A DNA stretch of 64,000 nt. Source: Rossellomorea sp. BNER (GTDB lineage: Bacteria; Bacillota; Bacilli; Bacillales; Bacillaceae_B). Positions 16,549-24,820 of the stretch are shown one piece after another; position 1 is the stretch's first letter; each line of letters starts with the position of its first letter. Position numbers and translations under genes: made by a program. Below the pieces are notes generated by a model. It saw only the letters and a program-made list of their open reading frames with translations. It did no database searches and had not been told where the DNA came from. The stretch covers positions 82,166 through 146,165 of the forward strand of contig JANAVG010000006.1 in assembly GCA_024213275.1 (NCBI GenBank). Reading direction: 5' to 3'.

Positions 16549-17124
16549 AGAATCCAAAGTGAAGTCCACAAAAGAACCTGATGAGATATTGCGCATCACA
16601 ACTTTGATCATTATTTAAGCCTTAAATATAGGTGTTAATACCTTTAAACAGGAAAAATCCAATACATTTTCATATTCATTAAAAATGTATTGTTTGCATC
16701 CAAAAATAAACCATTGAAAAATCTTTAGTTGAATTGTGGATTCAAGTTGTAAAAAGTTCAGTAGGGGTATAAGGTGGTTAATTCATAGCATTTGCTTCTT
16801 AAACAAACGTTTGATTAATGAAGGATGACCGCACTGTGACCAAGAAAACAAGCCCGATTATATAGGGCTTGTTTTCTTTTAACTTAAATCTATTGGATAA
16901 ATACTCCATATGTTTCCCTGTATAATGGAGCAATCTTTTAGTTAGTTCCAATGGTTGTACGTTCTCCAGTGGGGGGAAGTTCTTAACTTACGACAAACAT
17001 AATGATAAGTCTGCAGTCTTAGATTGATTTAATCCTAGAGTATGGTTAATTTTCAGGCGAAATCTTCTAAAATAAAGTAAAGTGGTTTTGATTTAATCGA
17101 ATAAAGGGTGGAGGGTTGTTTCAT
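16549..17124. other. Intergenic stretch before the VTT gene
   Basis: About 575 bases with no supported gene. It holds ACAAACGTTTGATT near 16804, a small palindrome of unknown use, a terminator-like hairpin at 16844-16880, and a GGTGGAGGG ribosome site at the right end. Confidence 0.4.
16844..16880 (+). terminator. Intrinsic terminator without an obvious gene
   Basis: GAAAACAAGCCC pairs perfectly with GGGCTTGTTTTC around a nine-base loop, followed by TTTT; the A-rich left flank makes it potentially bidirectional. No gene ends nearby, so a small RNA or an undetected short gene between 16560 and 16840 may end here. Confidence 0.7.
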
Positions 17125-17991
17125 TTGAAAGAAAAATATAGGTTTACTTTTGAAATTTTGTTAAACCTTGCATTATCGGCCATAACCACCTACTTGTTAT
17201 TTGCCTTTATACCTACACTTTTACCGGTATATAAGGTTATTTTTGCCGTTATTATGTTAGGACTCTTGCTTCTTAATTTTTACTGTGCCTTATCAAAGAA
17301 TAAAAAGTTATTAAAGATAACAAAAGTAGCTTTGGTTGCCTTTTGTTCTTTTATTTTCATTGTTTTATTAATCTTTTATTTGACGAAATTTTTAGTGCTA
17401 ACTGATACGTACGGAATCGAAAATGTTTTAAGGGAAAATCTTACTGCCGCCAAGCTTCTTTTTTTCTTGATTTGCTTTGCCCAACCGATTATTTTACCGC
17501 TACCAGAAGCTGTAACGATACCTGCGGGAAGTGCTGTTTTTGGTCCAATGGTGGCTGCGTGTATAGGCTTTTTCGGAACGATATTAGGAATAGTGTCGAT
17601 GTTCTTCATAGCCAGAATAGGTGGAACGAAGCTTGTCTCAAAATTAGTTAAAGAAAAGCATTTGAAAAAATATCAAGAGTATGTTGGGAAAAACGAGACA
17701 CTCATCCTCGTACTTATGTTTATTGTTCCTATCTTACCGGATGAAATAATTTGTGTCGGAGCAGGTATTGGTGGGGTATCCTTTAAGCGATTCTTATTGA
17801 TTGCTTCAATCTCCAAGTTTATCACGTCATCGCTATTAGCATTTTCCGTTCAATTTGCAAAAATGCTTTCGTTAACAAGATCAGAAGTGGTTCTTGCTTC
17901 GTCGGTTGTCATTGGCTTAATCTTTTTATTCTCTTTTATTATAAAAAGGTTTTTAAAGAAAAATAAACCCAATGAAGGCTTGAATGAATAA
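17125..17991 (+). CDS. VTT-domain membrane protein (TVP38/TMEM64, DedA-like)
   Basis: A 288-residue membrane protein. Three to four hydrophobic segments occupy residues 10-105, then a VTT (SNARE-associated) domain spans about 120-270. Its hallmark stretch includes LPEAVTIPAGSAVFGP and ILGIVSMFFIARIGG, and the later FIVPILPDEIICVGAGIGG. Related proteins are thought to be lipid scramblases or undecaprenyl phosphate carriers. The start is TTG 17125, correctly spaced from GGAGG at 17110-17114; an upstream TTG at 17116 is too close. It stands alone and is followed by a hairpin. Confidence 0.8.
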   Translation: MKEKYRFTFEILLNLALSAITTYLLFAFIPTLLPVYKVIFAVIMLGLLLLNFYCALSKNKKLLKITKVALVAFCSFIFIVLLIFYLTKFLVLTDTYGIENVLRENLTAAKLLFFLICFAQPIILPLPEAVTIPAGSAVFGPMVAACIGFFGTILGIVSMFFIARIGGTKLVSKLVKEKHLKKYQEYVGKNETLILVLMFIVPILPDEIICVGAGIGGVSFKRFLLIASISKFITSSLLAFSVQFAKMLSLTRSEVVLASSVVIGLIFLFSFIIKRFLKKNKPNEGLNE

Positions 17992-17995
17992 AAAA

Positions 17996-18031
17996 AGCCG
18001 CTTGGAATATTTGTCCAAACGTCTTTTTTAT
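17996..18031 (+). terminator. Terminator of the VTT gene
   Basis: CGCTTGGA pairs with TCCAAACG (one mismatch) and is followed by TCTTTTTT. Reverse-strand use for anmK is possible because AAAAAAG precedes the stem. Confidence 0.65.
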
Positions 18032-18147
18032 GACCAAAATCCTTATTTAGAATTGGTTGATTTGAATAGTCTCATAGGAACCCATTTTGTTAGCATATAA
18101 GGAGGGAAAGGCTTCATATTAAGATTGATTTGTGCCCAAGTTCATAC

Positions 18148-19311
18148 TCATTTCTTTACTGGGCATGGCGTGATGGACCCTATTATCACAGGCTCGCTTG
18201 CCCCAGTGGCACTTGGAACGTTTCCAGGATTCCCATTAAGAGTTTCGTTAGCTAAAAGGGCAAAGGCTACAGCCTCCTTTGCCTCTGAAGAGAAGCCGAT
18301 ATCCTCCTGGACTTTGACCTCATGCTGTGGAAGTAACTCACTAAGCCATTGGAGAAGTGTGCTGTTAAAGCTTCCACCTCCACCTACAATGACCTCATAA
18401 ATGTCATGTTTCGGAAACACAAATTTTTTATAGGCGTTTGATATCGAAAGTGCTGTTAAGTAAGTAGCAGTAGCAATAAGGTCCTCATTTGTTAAACTTT
18501 GATTTTCTTGTACGATTCTATTTACAAACACTTCCCCAAAAACCTCCCTGCCTGTTGATTTAGGAGGGGTTTTGTTGAAGAAGTCGCTTTCCCATTCAAG
18601 CCATTTTTGTGCCAATGATCGATCAATCTTCCCCTTTGATGCAATGATTCCGCCTTTGTCAAAGGGGATTCCATATAGACGCTCACATAGTCCATCAATG
18701 ACCATATTCCCTGGTCCCGTATCAAAAGCGAAAACATCTTTGAGATTGGAGCTCTTTGGAAGTACAGTCACGTTTCCAATCCCACCAATGTTTTGTAAAG
18801 CACGGCCGTACGAGTTGCTTCTATATAAAAGATAATCGGTGTAAGGAACAAGTGGTGCACCTTCTCCGCCTGCTGCCATGTCCATAGAGCGAAAATTAGA
18901 CACCACTTTTGTTTTAGTATGATACGCAATCATGCTCGGTTCTCCAATTTGTAGTGTCGAAGGAAAGGCATCGCTTGTTTGATAGGGTTGGTGATAAATG
19001 GTTTGTCCATGTGATCCAATAAAATTTAATTTATCTAAAGGAAAATGAGCTTCCTTACAAACTTGCTTTACAGCATCAGCAAAGACCTCGCCTAATTCAA
19101 AATTCAGACTGCAAATGAGAGGAGAAGACGATTTATCTTCACTCATCGCTTGGAAAATTCTCTTTTTTACATTAGAAGAGAAGGAGGTAGTAACAAAATG
19201 TACCAACTCTATTTTCGTATTTGTTCCAGCACCTTCAATGCTAACGAGGGCAGCATCTACTCCATCCACAGAAGTCCCTGACATTAGCCCGACAGCATAT
19301 TGTTTAGTCAC
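18148..19311 (-). CDS. anmK: Anhydro-N-acetylmuramic acid kinase
   Basis: A 387-residue cytosolic kinase that opens the 1,6-anhydro ring of anhydroMurNAc while phosphorylating it, giving MurNAc-6-phosphate for cell wall recycling. It has the ATP-site signature GLMSGTSVDGVDAAL (8-22), NIGGIGNVTV, and FDTGPGNMVID, all diagnostic of AnmK; the length is that of the family. It overlaps the preceding kinase gene by eight bases, so the two are translationally coupled, and it is the last gene of a leftward operon (PTS IIA, MupG-like, kinase, anmK). MurQ etherase, the next enzyme of the pathway, is not in the window. Confidence 0.95.
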   Translation of the reverse strand: MTKQYAVGLMSGTSVDGVDAALVSIEGAGTNTKIELVHFVTTSFSSNVKKRIFQAMSEDKSSSPLICSLNFELGEVFADAVKQVCKEAHFPLDKLNFIGSHGQTIYHQPYQTSDAFPSTLQIGEPSMIAYHTKTKVVSNFRSMDMAAGGEGAPLVPYTDYLLYRSNSYGRALQNIGGIGNVTVLPKSSNLKDVFAFDTGPGNMVIDGLCERLYGIPFDKGGIIASKGKIDRSLAQKWLEWESDFFNKTPPKSTGREVFGEVFVNRIVQENQSLTNEDLIATATYLTALSISNAYKKFVFPKHDIYEVIVGGGGSFNSTLLQWLSELLPQHEVKVQEDIGFSSEAKEAVAFALLANETLNGNPGNVPSATGASEPVIIGSITPCPVKK

Positions 19312-20218
19312 TATGAATCATTCCTTTGTCAAAGGTTTTTAATACTTCAATTGCTCCGATTGCGGGTGATAATTCCTGTGATAGGAACTTAACACGGGGA
19401 GAATGAACGGTAATCTCCTGTTTGAAAGCAGATTGAACAAATTGATTCTTTTCCAAGACGCTCCCTTTCATTGCTACTAAGACATCGTTAGTTATCCATA
19501 ATTGTTCCATTAATCGAATCGTCTGCCCAGCAAGCTGATGTCCAGCATCTGATAAGAGATTAACGGCTTTTTCATTACCAGCGATCGCCTGTTTATGTAC
19601 TATTTTAGCTAATTGAGCGATAGTGCCTTTTGTAGAAGAATAAATAAACCCTTTTAATCCTCTCGTATCCTCTGTTTGGATCTCTTGAAGGAGTGCTCTA
19701 GAGAGGGAGGAAAAGGGATTTGAGGTTTCTTCTTCCAAAACGATCGATTTACAAGCTTCGATGGCAATGCTATAGGCACTCCCTGGATCACCAAGTAGAT
19801 GACCCCAGCCGCCAGTTATTCTCTCGTGCCTGCCGTTACGTCCATAACTTATCGAACCTGTTCCGGCAATAGTAAGGACTCCATTTTTCTTCCCTATTAA
19901 ACTATAAAAAGCTAATTGAGCATCGCTAATAATGAGAATGGGAACAGAGGTAAGTTTTTTTAAGTCTTTTACCATTCTTTTTGAAGTGTCCCCGGCTCCC
20001 GCACCGGCCATTCCAATGACAATGTTAGAAATCTGGTCTGAACCAGTATATTGAAAACACTCTTTCAAACATACAGATATATTTTTTAGGGTCTCTTCAT
20101 AGGATACGGCTGGATTCCCATGGCCGCCCTGGGTTTCAAATACTATACTCTTATGGTTATCAAGAACTAGTGCTTCTGTTTTTGTTCCGCCCGCATCAAT
20201 GCCGATAACTTTCTTCAT
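19304..20218 (-). CDS. BadF/BadG-type amino-sugar kinase (GlcNAc/MurNAc kinase-like)
   Basis: A 304-residue kinase of the ASKHA fold. The phosphate-1 loop is IGIDAGGTKTEALV (4-17), and phosphate-2 is TIAGTGSISYG near residue 117. Members of this family include eukaryotic GlcNAc kinase and clostridial MurK, which phosphorylates GlcNAc and MurNAc. Its place between MupG-like and AnmK genes supports an amino-sugar substrate, such as GlcNAc released by MupG. The stop overlaps the anmK start. Glucosamine kinase is an alternative. Confidence 0.85.
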   Translation of the reverse strand: MKKVIGIDAGGTKTEALVLDNHKSIVFETQGGHGNPAVSYEETLKNISVCLKECFQYTGSDQISNIVIGMAGAGAGDTSKRMVKDLKKLTSVPILIISDAQLAFYSLIGKKNGVLTIAGTGSISYGRNGRHERITGGWGHLLGDPGSAYSIAIEACKSIVLEEETSNPFSSLSRALLQEIQTEDTRGLKGFIYSSTKGTIAQLAKIVHKQAIAGNEKAVNLLSDAGHQLAGQTIRLMEQLWITNDVLVAMKGSVLEKNQFVQSAFKQEITVHSPRVKFLSQELSPAIGAIEVLKTFDKGMIHSD

Positions 20219-20248
20219 TTAAGAACCTCCAAGTGTAAAAGAATGGAC

Positions 20249-21337
20249 TCAACTTTTCACAAAAGCAAATGTCCCCCAAGGATTCAAGTAATCTAGTAAG
20301 AAAGCTTCTTCAGAGAGTATATGCCCGACTACATTTGTTTTCCCTGAGTTCTCCATATCTTTTAAGGCGATTTGAAGTTCACCTGCGTATTGGCCGTATA
20401 AATCGTTCTCTATTAAAATGTCTCCGCGCTTAATATCGCTTGTATTAAAAGGCTTAAATTTACGTCCGCGGTATTTTACCCGGCTTTGTGTTGAACGAAT
20501 TAGATAATCTGAAACATCCCCTCTATAAAAATGGGGTTCTTCGAAGATAATTGTCTTTTCCAATTCGCTGATGCCTTCTTCAATCTGAACCTCAAATGTT
20601 AATTTAGATTTATTTAGTTGACTTAATCGTTGCAACTCACGCTCTGAAGCATAAGCATTCCCGATAATAACATCGTCAATCAAGTCTGTTGCAAATAAAT
20701 GTTTTGCTTGAACTTGAATAGGAAGATTCCGGTGCATTTCAACAGTAGGCAATCCTTCTACAATCGGCCAAGGTCCGAAGGTGGCGTCCTGTGAAGAAAC
20801 AAAGGCAGCTGTTCTCATTCCTAGCTCCTTGAATTTTCTACTACAGTCGATAAAAAAAGGATAGGATAATCCTGAGTATCGGTGGGGGTAAAAGTTATGA
20901 CACCCGAGCAGCTGTTGTCCATTCGGTTGGTAGGTCATAATGTTATCTACGTATTTAGTAGCATTACTCATATTCAGTTCAATTTTAAGATTATAAGGAT
21001 TATAAGACATAATAGCTTCTTCATGACCCGTATATCCGATATCAAGACGGATACCATGAGCACCCAAATCGGCAAAGAAAGACAGATCATTATAGGAAAT
21101 GTTTAATTCATTAAAAATTCGAGGGTTAATATCAGCAATCACTTCCATCCCTTTATCTCGGGCAAAGCCTATCGTTTCTTTGAAATTTGCTAGTATTTTG
21201 TCTTTGTTTTCATCTATTGACAATAAACAAGTGAAGATTCGCTTGAATCCATAAGAAGCGGCTAATGAAATATATTCTTTATCTCTTTCTGGGGTAGAAT
21301 GGTTTGGATAAATAGATATCCCTAGTCTTTTTTCCAT
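20249..21337 (-). CDS. mupG: DUF871 protein, 6-phospho-N-acetylmuramidase-like (MupG)
   Basis: A 362-residue cytoplasmic protein with an N-terminal TIM-barrel (about 1-235; LGISIYPNHST at the start, DINPRIFNEL, GIRLDIGYTG) and a C-terminal cyclophilin-like domain. Staphylococcus aureus MupG, a DUF871 member, cleaves MurNAc-6-phosphate-GlcNAc delivered by a PTS. The acidic DIGYTG and the HNFYPHRYSGL stretch fit the family. It lies 15 bases from the PTS IIA gene and 30 bases from the kinase. Other DUF871 proteins have no known function, so exact substrate should be taken as inferred from context. Confidence 0.85.
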   Translation of the reverse strand: MEKRLGISIYPNHSTPERDKEYISLAASYGFKRIFTCLLSIDENKDKILANFKETIGFARDKGMEVIADINPRIFNELNISYNDLSFFADLGAHGIRLDIGYTGHEEAIMSYNPYNLKIELNMSNATKYVDNIMTYQPNGQQLLGCHNFYPHRYSGLSYPFFIDCSRKFKELGMRTAAFVSSQDATFGPWPIVEGLPTVEMHRNLPIQVQAKHLFATDLIDDVIIGNAYASERELQRLSQLNKSKLTFEVQIEEGISELEKTIIFEEPHFYRGDVSDYLIRSTQSRVKYRGRKFKPFNTSDIKRGDILIENDLYGQYAGELQIALKDMENSGKTNVVGHILSEEAFLLDYLNPWGTFAFVKS

Positions 21338-21352
21338 TAGATAGTCCTCCTA

Positions 21353-21688
21353 TTATCCTTGATTTTCTAACCGATGAATTCGTTTCAGCATTTTTATCAT
21401 CTGCTCAATCAATGAGAGCTCGCTAATAGACGACATCAGATGATCCTGTGCATGGATCATGAGCAGGGACTTTTCGAATTTTTCCCCGTTAATTTCCGCC
21501 TGTATTAGCGTAGTTTGTGTATTATGTGCTTTATTAAGTTCTTGGTGAGCTGCTTCTATTAATTTATCAGCTTCATCAAAGTGCCCTTCATGAGCCTCAT
21601 TTAGAGCTTCATAAGCAGTGCTTTTTGCATTTCCGCCATTTGATATAATTTCAAAAATTTCTAGTTCTACATTTCGAACATCTGCCAT
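21353..21688 (-). CDS. PTS lactose/cellobiose-family IIA component
   Basis: A 111-residue soluble phosphocarrier, all helical. The predicted phosphorylated histidine is His79 in MIHAQDHLM, the equivalent of His78 of lactose IIA. Acidic conserved residues around QAEINGEKFEKS support the family. It begins the leftward operon, while its IIB and IIC partners lie on the opposite strand to the right of the regulator; a split arrangement implies coordinated control from the shared promoter region. Confidence 0.93.
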   Translation of the reverse strand: MADVRNVELEIFEIISNGGNAKSTAYEALNEAHEGHFDEADKLIEAAHQELNKAHNTQTTLIQAEINGEKFEKSLLMIHAQDHLMSSISELSLIEQMIKMLKRIHRLENQG

Positions 21689-21748
21689 TCTGCCATCACC
21701 TCAATTTAATTTAAAGGAATAAAATTAAAATTTAAATATTTCAGAATA

Positions 21749-21771
21749 ATATTGAAATTTAATTTCAATAT
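21749..21771. promoter_or_regulatory. Palindromic operator 1 in the divergent PTS promoter region
   Basis: ATATTGAAAT-TTA-ATTTCAATAT is a perfect palindrome with 10-base arms around a 3-base centre. It lies midway between the IIA and regulator genes. The core TTGAAA-N5-TTTCAA is repeated once more at 21791. The adjacent RpiR/MurR protein is the obvious candidate ligand. Confidence 0.7.
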
Positions 21772-21790
21772 ATCATATAATCATATTAAA

Positions 21791-21806
21791 TTGAAAGCAT
21801 TTTCAA
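21791..21806. promoter_or_regulatory. Palindromic operator 2 (or degenerate cre)
   Basis: TTGAAA-GCAT-TTTCAA repeats the core of operator 1 about 38 bases away, 24 bases before the regulator's ATG. The same bases read TGAAAGCATTTTCA, one base from the CcpA cre consensus at the central CG, so catabolite control is an alternative reading. Confidence 0.5.
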
Positions 21807-21829
21807 AATATTCATTTACGGAGGTGACT

Positions 21830-22696
21830 ATGAATACATTTCAAGTTTTAAAGCATATCGAAAGTCAACTCGAATATTACACCCCATCAGAAATACTTGT
21901 GGCAGAGTATGTCCTGAAATTTCCAGATAAAGTGATAGAAATGACGACAAAGCAATTAGCACTTGCTGCTGGGAGTAGTGAAGCGGCCATTATCCGTTTC
22001 TGTAAACGAATAGGGATCAATAGCTTTAGTGGGTTAAAGATTGAATTGGCTAAAGGCGTAAATATGGAGGAAGTGTATGGACGGGTTTTGAATTCCCCCC
22101 TTCACTTCAAAGATAATCTAGAAACGGTATTAAACAAGGTAATGGTCAATACATTTCAAGCTTTGAATAATACCGAAAAACTAATTTCGCTTACAGAGAT
22201 AGAAAAAGCAGTTGAGTCTCTTCATAACGCGGAAAGAGTTTACCTCTATGGTGCCGGAGGGTCTGCTGTAGTTGTAGAAGACTTCACTCAGAAGCTTCTA
22301 AGAGTAAATTTTCTAGCATTTCAAGCCAGTGACATCCATGTACAAATGATGATGTCCGCAAACTTAACAAGCAAGGATGTTTTATTTGTTGTCTCTACTT
22401 CTGGACACACAAAAGAAGTTATTAAACTAATGACGGTAGCTAGGGAAAAAGGCGCTACCATTATATTGCTGACACAGCATGGTAAATCACCGGCAAGAAA
22501 ACTAGCGGATATTACGTTAACGATATCTGAAGAAGAACATAATCTCCGGATTGGTACCATGACAGCAAGGATTGCTCAATTAGTGGTGATCGATTGCTTA
22601 TTTGTTTCTCTATGTATGAAAAAAGGACATGGAGTCTATGAGCAGATTATCAATACACATCAAGTTGTTCAAAGAATGAAAGAAGGGGAGGAATAA
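21830..22696 (+). CDS. RpiR/MurR-family transcriptional regulator
   Basis: A 288-residue regulator with an N-terminal helix-turn-helix (about 1-75; MTTKQLALAAGSSEAAIIRFCKR region) and a C-terminal SIS sugar-phosphate-binding domain (about 120-250; VYLYGAGGSAVV, VSTSGHTKEV). GGAGGTGA fixes the start at ATG 21830; the longer open frame would cross operator 1. Regulators of this family sense sugar phosphates such as MurNAc-6-phosphate. It leads the rightward operon and probably also controls the leftward one through the palindromes between them. Confidence 0.9.
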   Translation: MNTFQVLKHIESQLEYYTPSEILVAEYVLKFPDKVIEMTTKQLALAAGSSEAAIIRFCKRIGINSFSGLKIELAKGVNMEEVYGRVLNSPLHFKDNLETVLNKVMVNTFQALNNTEKLISLTEIEKAVESLHNAERVYLYGAGGSAVVVEDFTQKLLRVNFLAFQASDIHVQMMMSANLTSKDVLFVVSTSGHTKEVIKLMTVAREKGATIILLTQHGKSPARKLADITLTISEEEHNLRIGTMTARIAQLVVIDCLFVSLCMKKGHGVYEQIINTHQVVQRMKEGEE

Positions 22697-22699
22697 GAA

Positions 22700-23005
22700 A
22701 TGAAAGTGTTATTCGTATGTTCAGGTGGTATGTCTAGTGCAATTGTTGTAAATGCATTAAAGAAAGAGGCTGAGAAAGCAGGTCTAGAAATGCAAGTACA
22801 TGCAATTGGAACTGGAGAAGTATCAGATGAAATGTCAAAGGGGTGGGATGTTTGCATGGTAGCCCCGCAAATACGCCATCGTTTTGATCAAGTGAAAAAG
22901 GCAGCAGACCAAGTTGGAATTCCATGCGGTCCGATTCCACCACAGGCTTACACTCCACTTGGAGGACCAACATTACTGAAGACAGTGAAAGAATTAACGG
23001 CTTGA
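22700..23005 (+). CDS. PTS lactose/cellobiose-family IIB component
   Basis: A 101-residue soluble protein phosphorylated on Cys7 in the loop FVCSGGMSSAIVV, the signature of cellobiose IIB. It starts three bases after the regulator's stop, hence tight coupling. It accepts phosphate from the IIA at 21353 and passes it to the sugar bound in IIC. Confidence 0.93.
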   Translation: MKVLFVCSGGMSSAIVVNALKKEAEKAGLEMQVHAIGTGEVSDEMSKGWDVCMVAPQIRHRFDQVKKAADQVGIPCGPIPPQAYTPLGGPTLLKTVKELTA

Positions 23006-23031
23006 TTTTCTAAAAACAAGGGGGAAAAGTT

Positions 23032-24309
23032 ATGCAAAATTTTGTTACCTTTCTTGAGAAGAATTTGTCAGGACCTATGGCAAGGCTTTCAGAACAAAGG
23101 CATCTTCAAGCGATCAGGGATGGGGTTATTTCAGCATTACCATTTATTATTGTTGGTTCATTCTTCTTAATTCTTGCTTTTCCACCGCTACCAGATGCAG
23201 GCGTGTTTGGTGATATTAAGCAATGGGCAGCGGATAATATTGTCGAAATTTTAATTCCTTATCGATTAACAATGTTTATCATGACACTCTATATTGCCTT
23301 TGGGATCGGATATAACCTCTCGAAAAGCTATAATCTTGATCCATTATCAGGAGCACAAATTGCGGTTGCAGCATTACTATTAACGGTTACGCCAAAGGCA
23401 ATAGATGGGGAATGGTTACTCCCAATGACTAATCTTGGAGGGCATGGATTATTTGTTGCTATGATTGTTTCCATATTAGCAGTAGAAATATTAAGATTCT
23501 GTAAGACGAAAAATATAACGATCAAAATGCCGGAGCAAGTACCTTCTTCGGTATCTAGAAGCTTTGAAGCACTTATTCCTGTAGCGATTGTCATTGTATT
23601 GATTTCATTAGTAACTGTTGCCGCTGGTGTTGACCTTCACCATTTAGTCAATCTAGCAGTAGCCCCACTAGTAACAGCAGGAGATAGTATTTTTGGCGTG
23701 TTAGTACCAGTTTTCTTAATTACGTTCTTTTGGTCATTTGGTATTCATGGTGTATCTGTTGTTGGAACAGTAGCCCGCCCTCTTTGGGAGGTTTTCCTTG
23801 TCAATAATGCCGACGCTGTAGCAAGCGGAGAGGCTATTCCACATATTGCGCCTGAAACGTTTTATCAATGGTTCATTTGGATTGGTGGATCTGGAGCCAC
23901 GCTAGGGTTAGTTTTGGCTATGATATTTTTCTCAAGGTCAAAGTATTTAAAAGCCCTTGGAAGAACATCGGTTGTTCCTGGAATTTTTAATATAAATGAA
24001 CCCGTCATTTTCGGTGCGCCGATAGTATTAAATCCAATCTTAATTATTCCATTTGTAATTACACCGATTATAACAGCATGTCTTTCATACGCCGCGACAG
24101 TAGTTGGGTTAGTTTCTCCAACCTATATTATGCCACCTTGGACATTACCTGCACCAATTGGGGCATTCTTGGCAACAGGAGGAGATTGGAGAGCAGTTGT
24201 TTTAGTCCTTATTAATATCGCTATATCCTTTGCTATCTATTTCCCATTCTTTAAAATGTATGATAAAAAAATGACACAATTGGAAGAAAGCGATCAGAAA
24301 GCAGCTTGA
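23032..24309 (+). CDS. PTS lactose/cellobiose-family IIC permease
   Basis: A 425-residue membrane component that binds and moves the disaccharide or amino sugar. About ten hydrophobic segments are visible, with the family stretches ISALPFIIVGSFFLI near residue 38, FFWSFGIHG near 237 and the GIFNINEPVIFG sugar-site signature near 318. The ribosome site is AAGGGGGAAAAG. Cellobiose-family IIC proteins carry beta-glucosides, chitobiose or related sugars; with MupG, AnmK and amino-sugar kinase beside it, a murein- or chitin-derived disaccharide is plausible here. Confidence 0.93.
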   Translation: MQNFVTFLEKNLSGPMARLSEQRHLQAIRDGVISALPFIIVGSFFLILAFPPLPDAGVFGDIKQWAADNIVEILIPYRLTMFIMTLYIAFGIGYNLSKSYNLDPLSGAQIAVAALLLTVTPKAIDGEWLLPMTNLGGHGLFVAMIVSILAVEILRFCKTKNITIKMPEQVPSSVSRSFEALIPVAIVIVLISLVTVAAGVDLHHLVNLAVAPLVTAGDSIFGVLVPVFLITFFWSFGIHGVSVVGTVARPLWEVFLVNNADAVASGEAIPHIAPETFYQWFIWIGGSGATLGLVLAMIFFSRSKYLKALGRTSVVPGIFNINEPVIFGAPIVLNPILIIPFVITPIITACLSYAATVVGLVSPTYIMPPWTLPAPIGAFLATGGDWRAVVLVLINIAISFAIYFPFFKMYDKKMTQLEESDQKAA

Positions 24310-24320
24310 CAATTAAAGTA

Positions 24321-24486
24321 GAACGGACTATCCCATTACCAAGGTGAGGCTGTCTTAAAACCAAGGTGTCTGGAACCATACCTTCAATATATAGAAGAAA
24401 TGATCAAAACATCTTCTTTATACCGACGAACGTGGTGGTTCCGGACTCCTTTTGAGACAGCCTCCTCTTATGGGATAGTCCGTTTC
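24321..24486. repeat. Family A copy 2 inside a second palindrome
   Basis: The family A element (about 24346-24466: GAGGCTGTCTTAAAA ... TTTTGAGACAGCCTC) sits in the loop of an outer inverted repeat, GAACGGACTATCCCA (24321-24335) and TGGGATAGTCCGTTTC (24471-24486). The outer arms look like an older hairpin into which the element was inserted. It lies between the IIC gene and the small membrane protein and may weaken expression of the distal genes. Confidence 0.8.
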
Positions 24487-24512
24487 GGTTCAACGAAAAG
24501 GAGTGAAAAGTA

Positions 24513-24803
24513 ATGACCGAGACAGTCATCCCTAAGCGGATCGGGTTTAAGAGTGTGTTCGTTTTAATAGCATCTTTATCGATCGGTATGTTATTGCTTT
24601 CAAAACCACTTATGGATATCGGATTAGCAAAAGATTGGAGCATTTTTGGGGCATCGGCCATTTCTGCAGCGGTGGGGTTAATCCTAGTATTATTAAAAAT
24701 AGAGGGGCCCATCGAGAATCCCGCAGTTAAGAGGAAAAGAATTGTGTTAGCCATTATTCTCAGTATTGTTCTAAGTTTTGTATTAGCATTTGTCGCAAAA
24801 TAA
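24513..24803 (+). CDS. Small membrane protein of unknown function
   Basis: A 96-residue protein not recognised. Three hydrophobic segments are seen (about 13-30, 42-58, 74-94), with a charged loop NPAVKRKR between the last two, suggesting a lysine/arginine-rich inside loop. AAAGGAGTGAAAAG precedes the ATG. It lies 18 bases before the GH4 gene and is likely cotranscribed with it, so it may assist the transporter or the sugar pathway. It is separated from IIC by a family A repeat. No homologue can be named. Confidence 0.6.
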   Translation: MTETVIPKRIGFKSVFVLIASLSIGMLLLSKPLMDIGLAKDWSIFGASAISAAVGLILVLLKIEGPIENPAVKRKRIVLAIILSIVLSFVLAFVAK

Positions 24804-24820
24804 CAGGGGAGGAAATAAAT

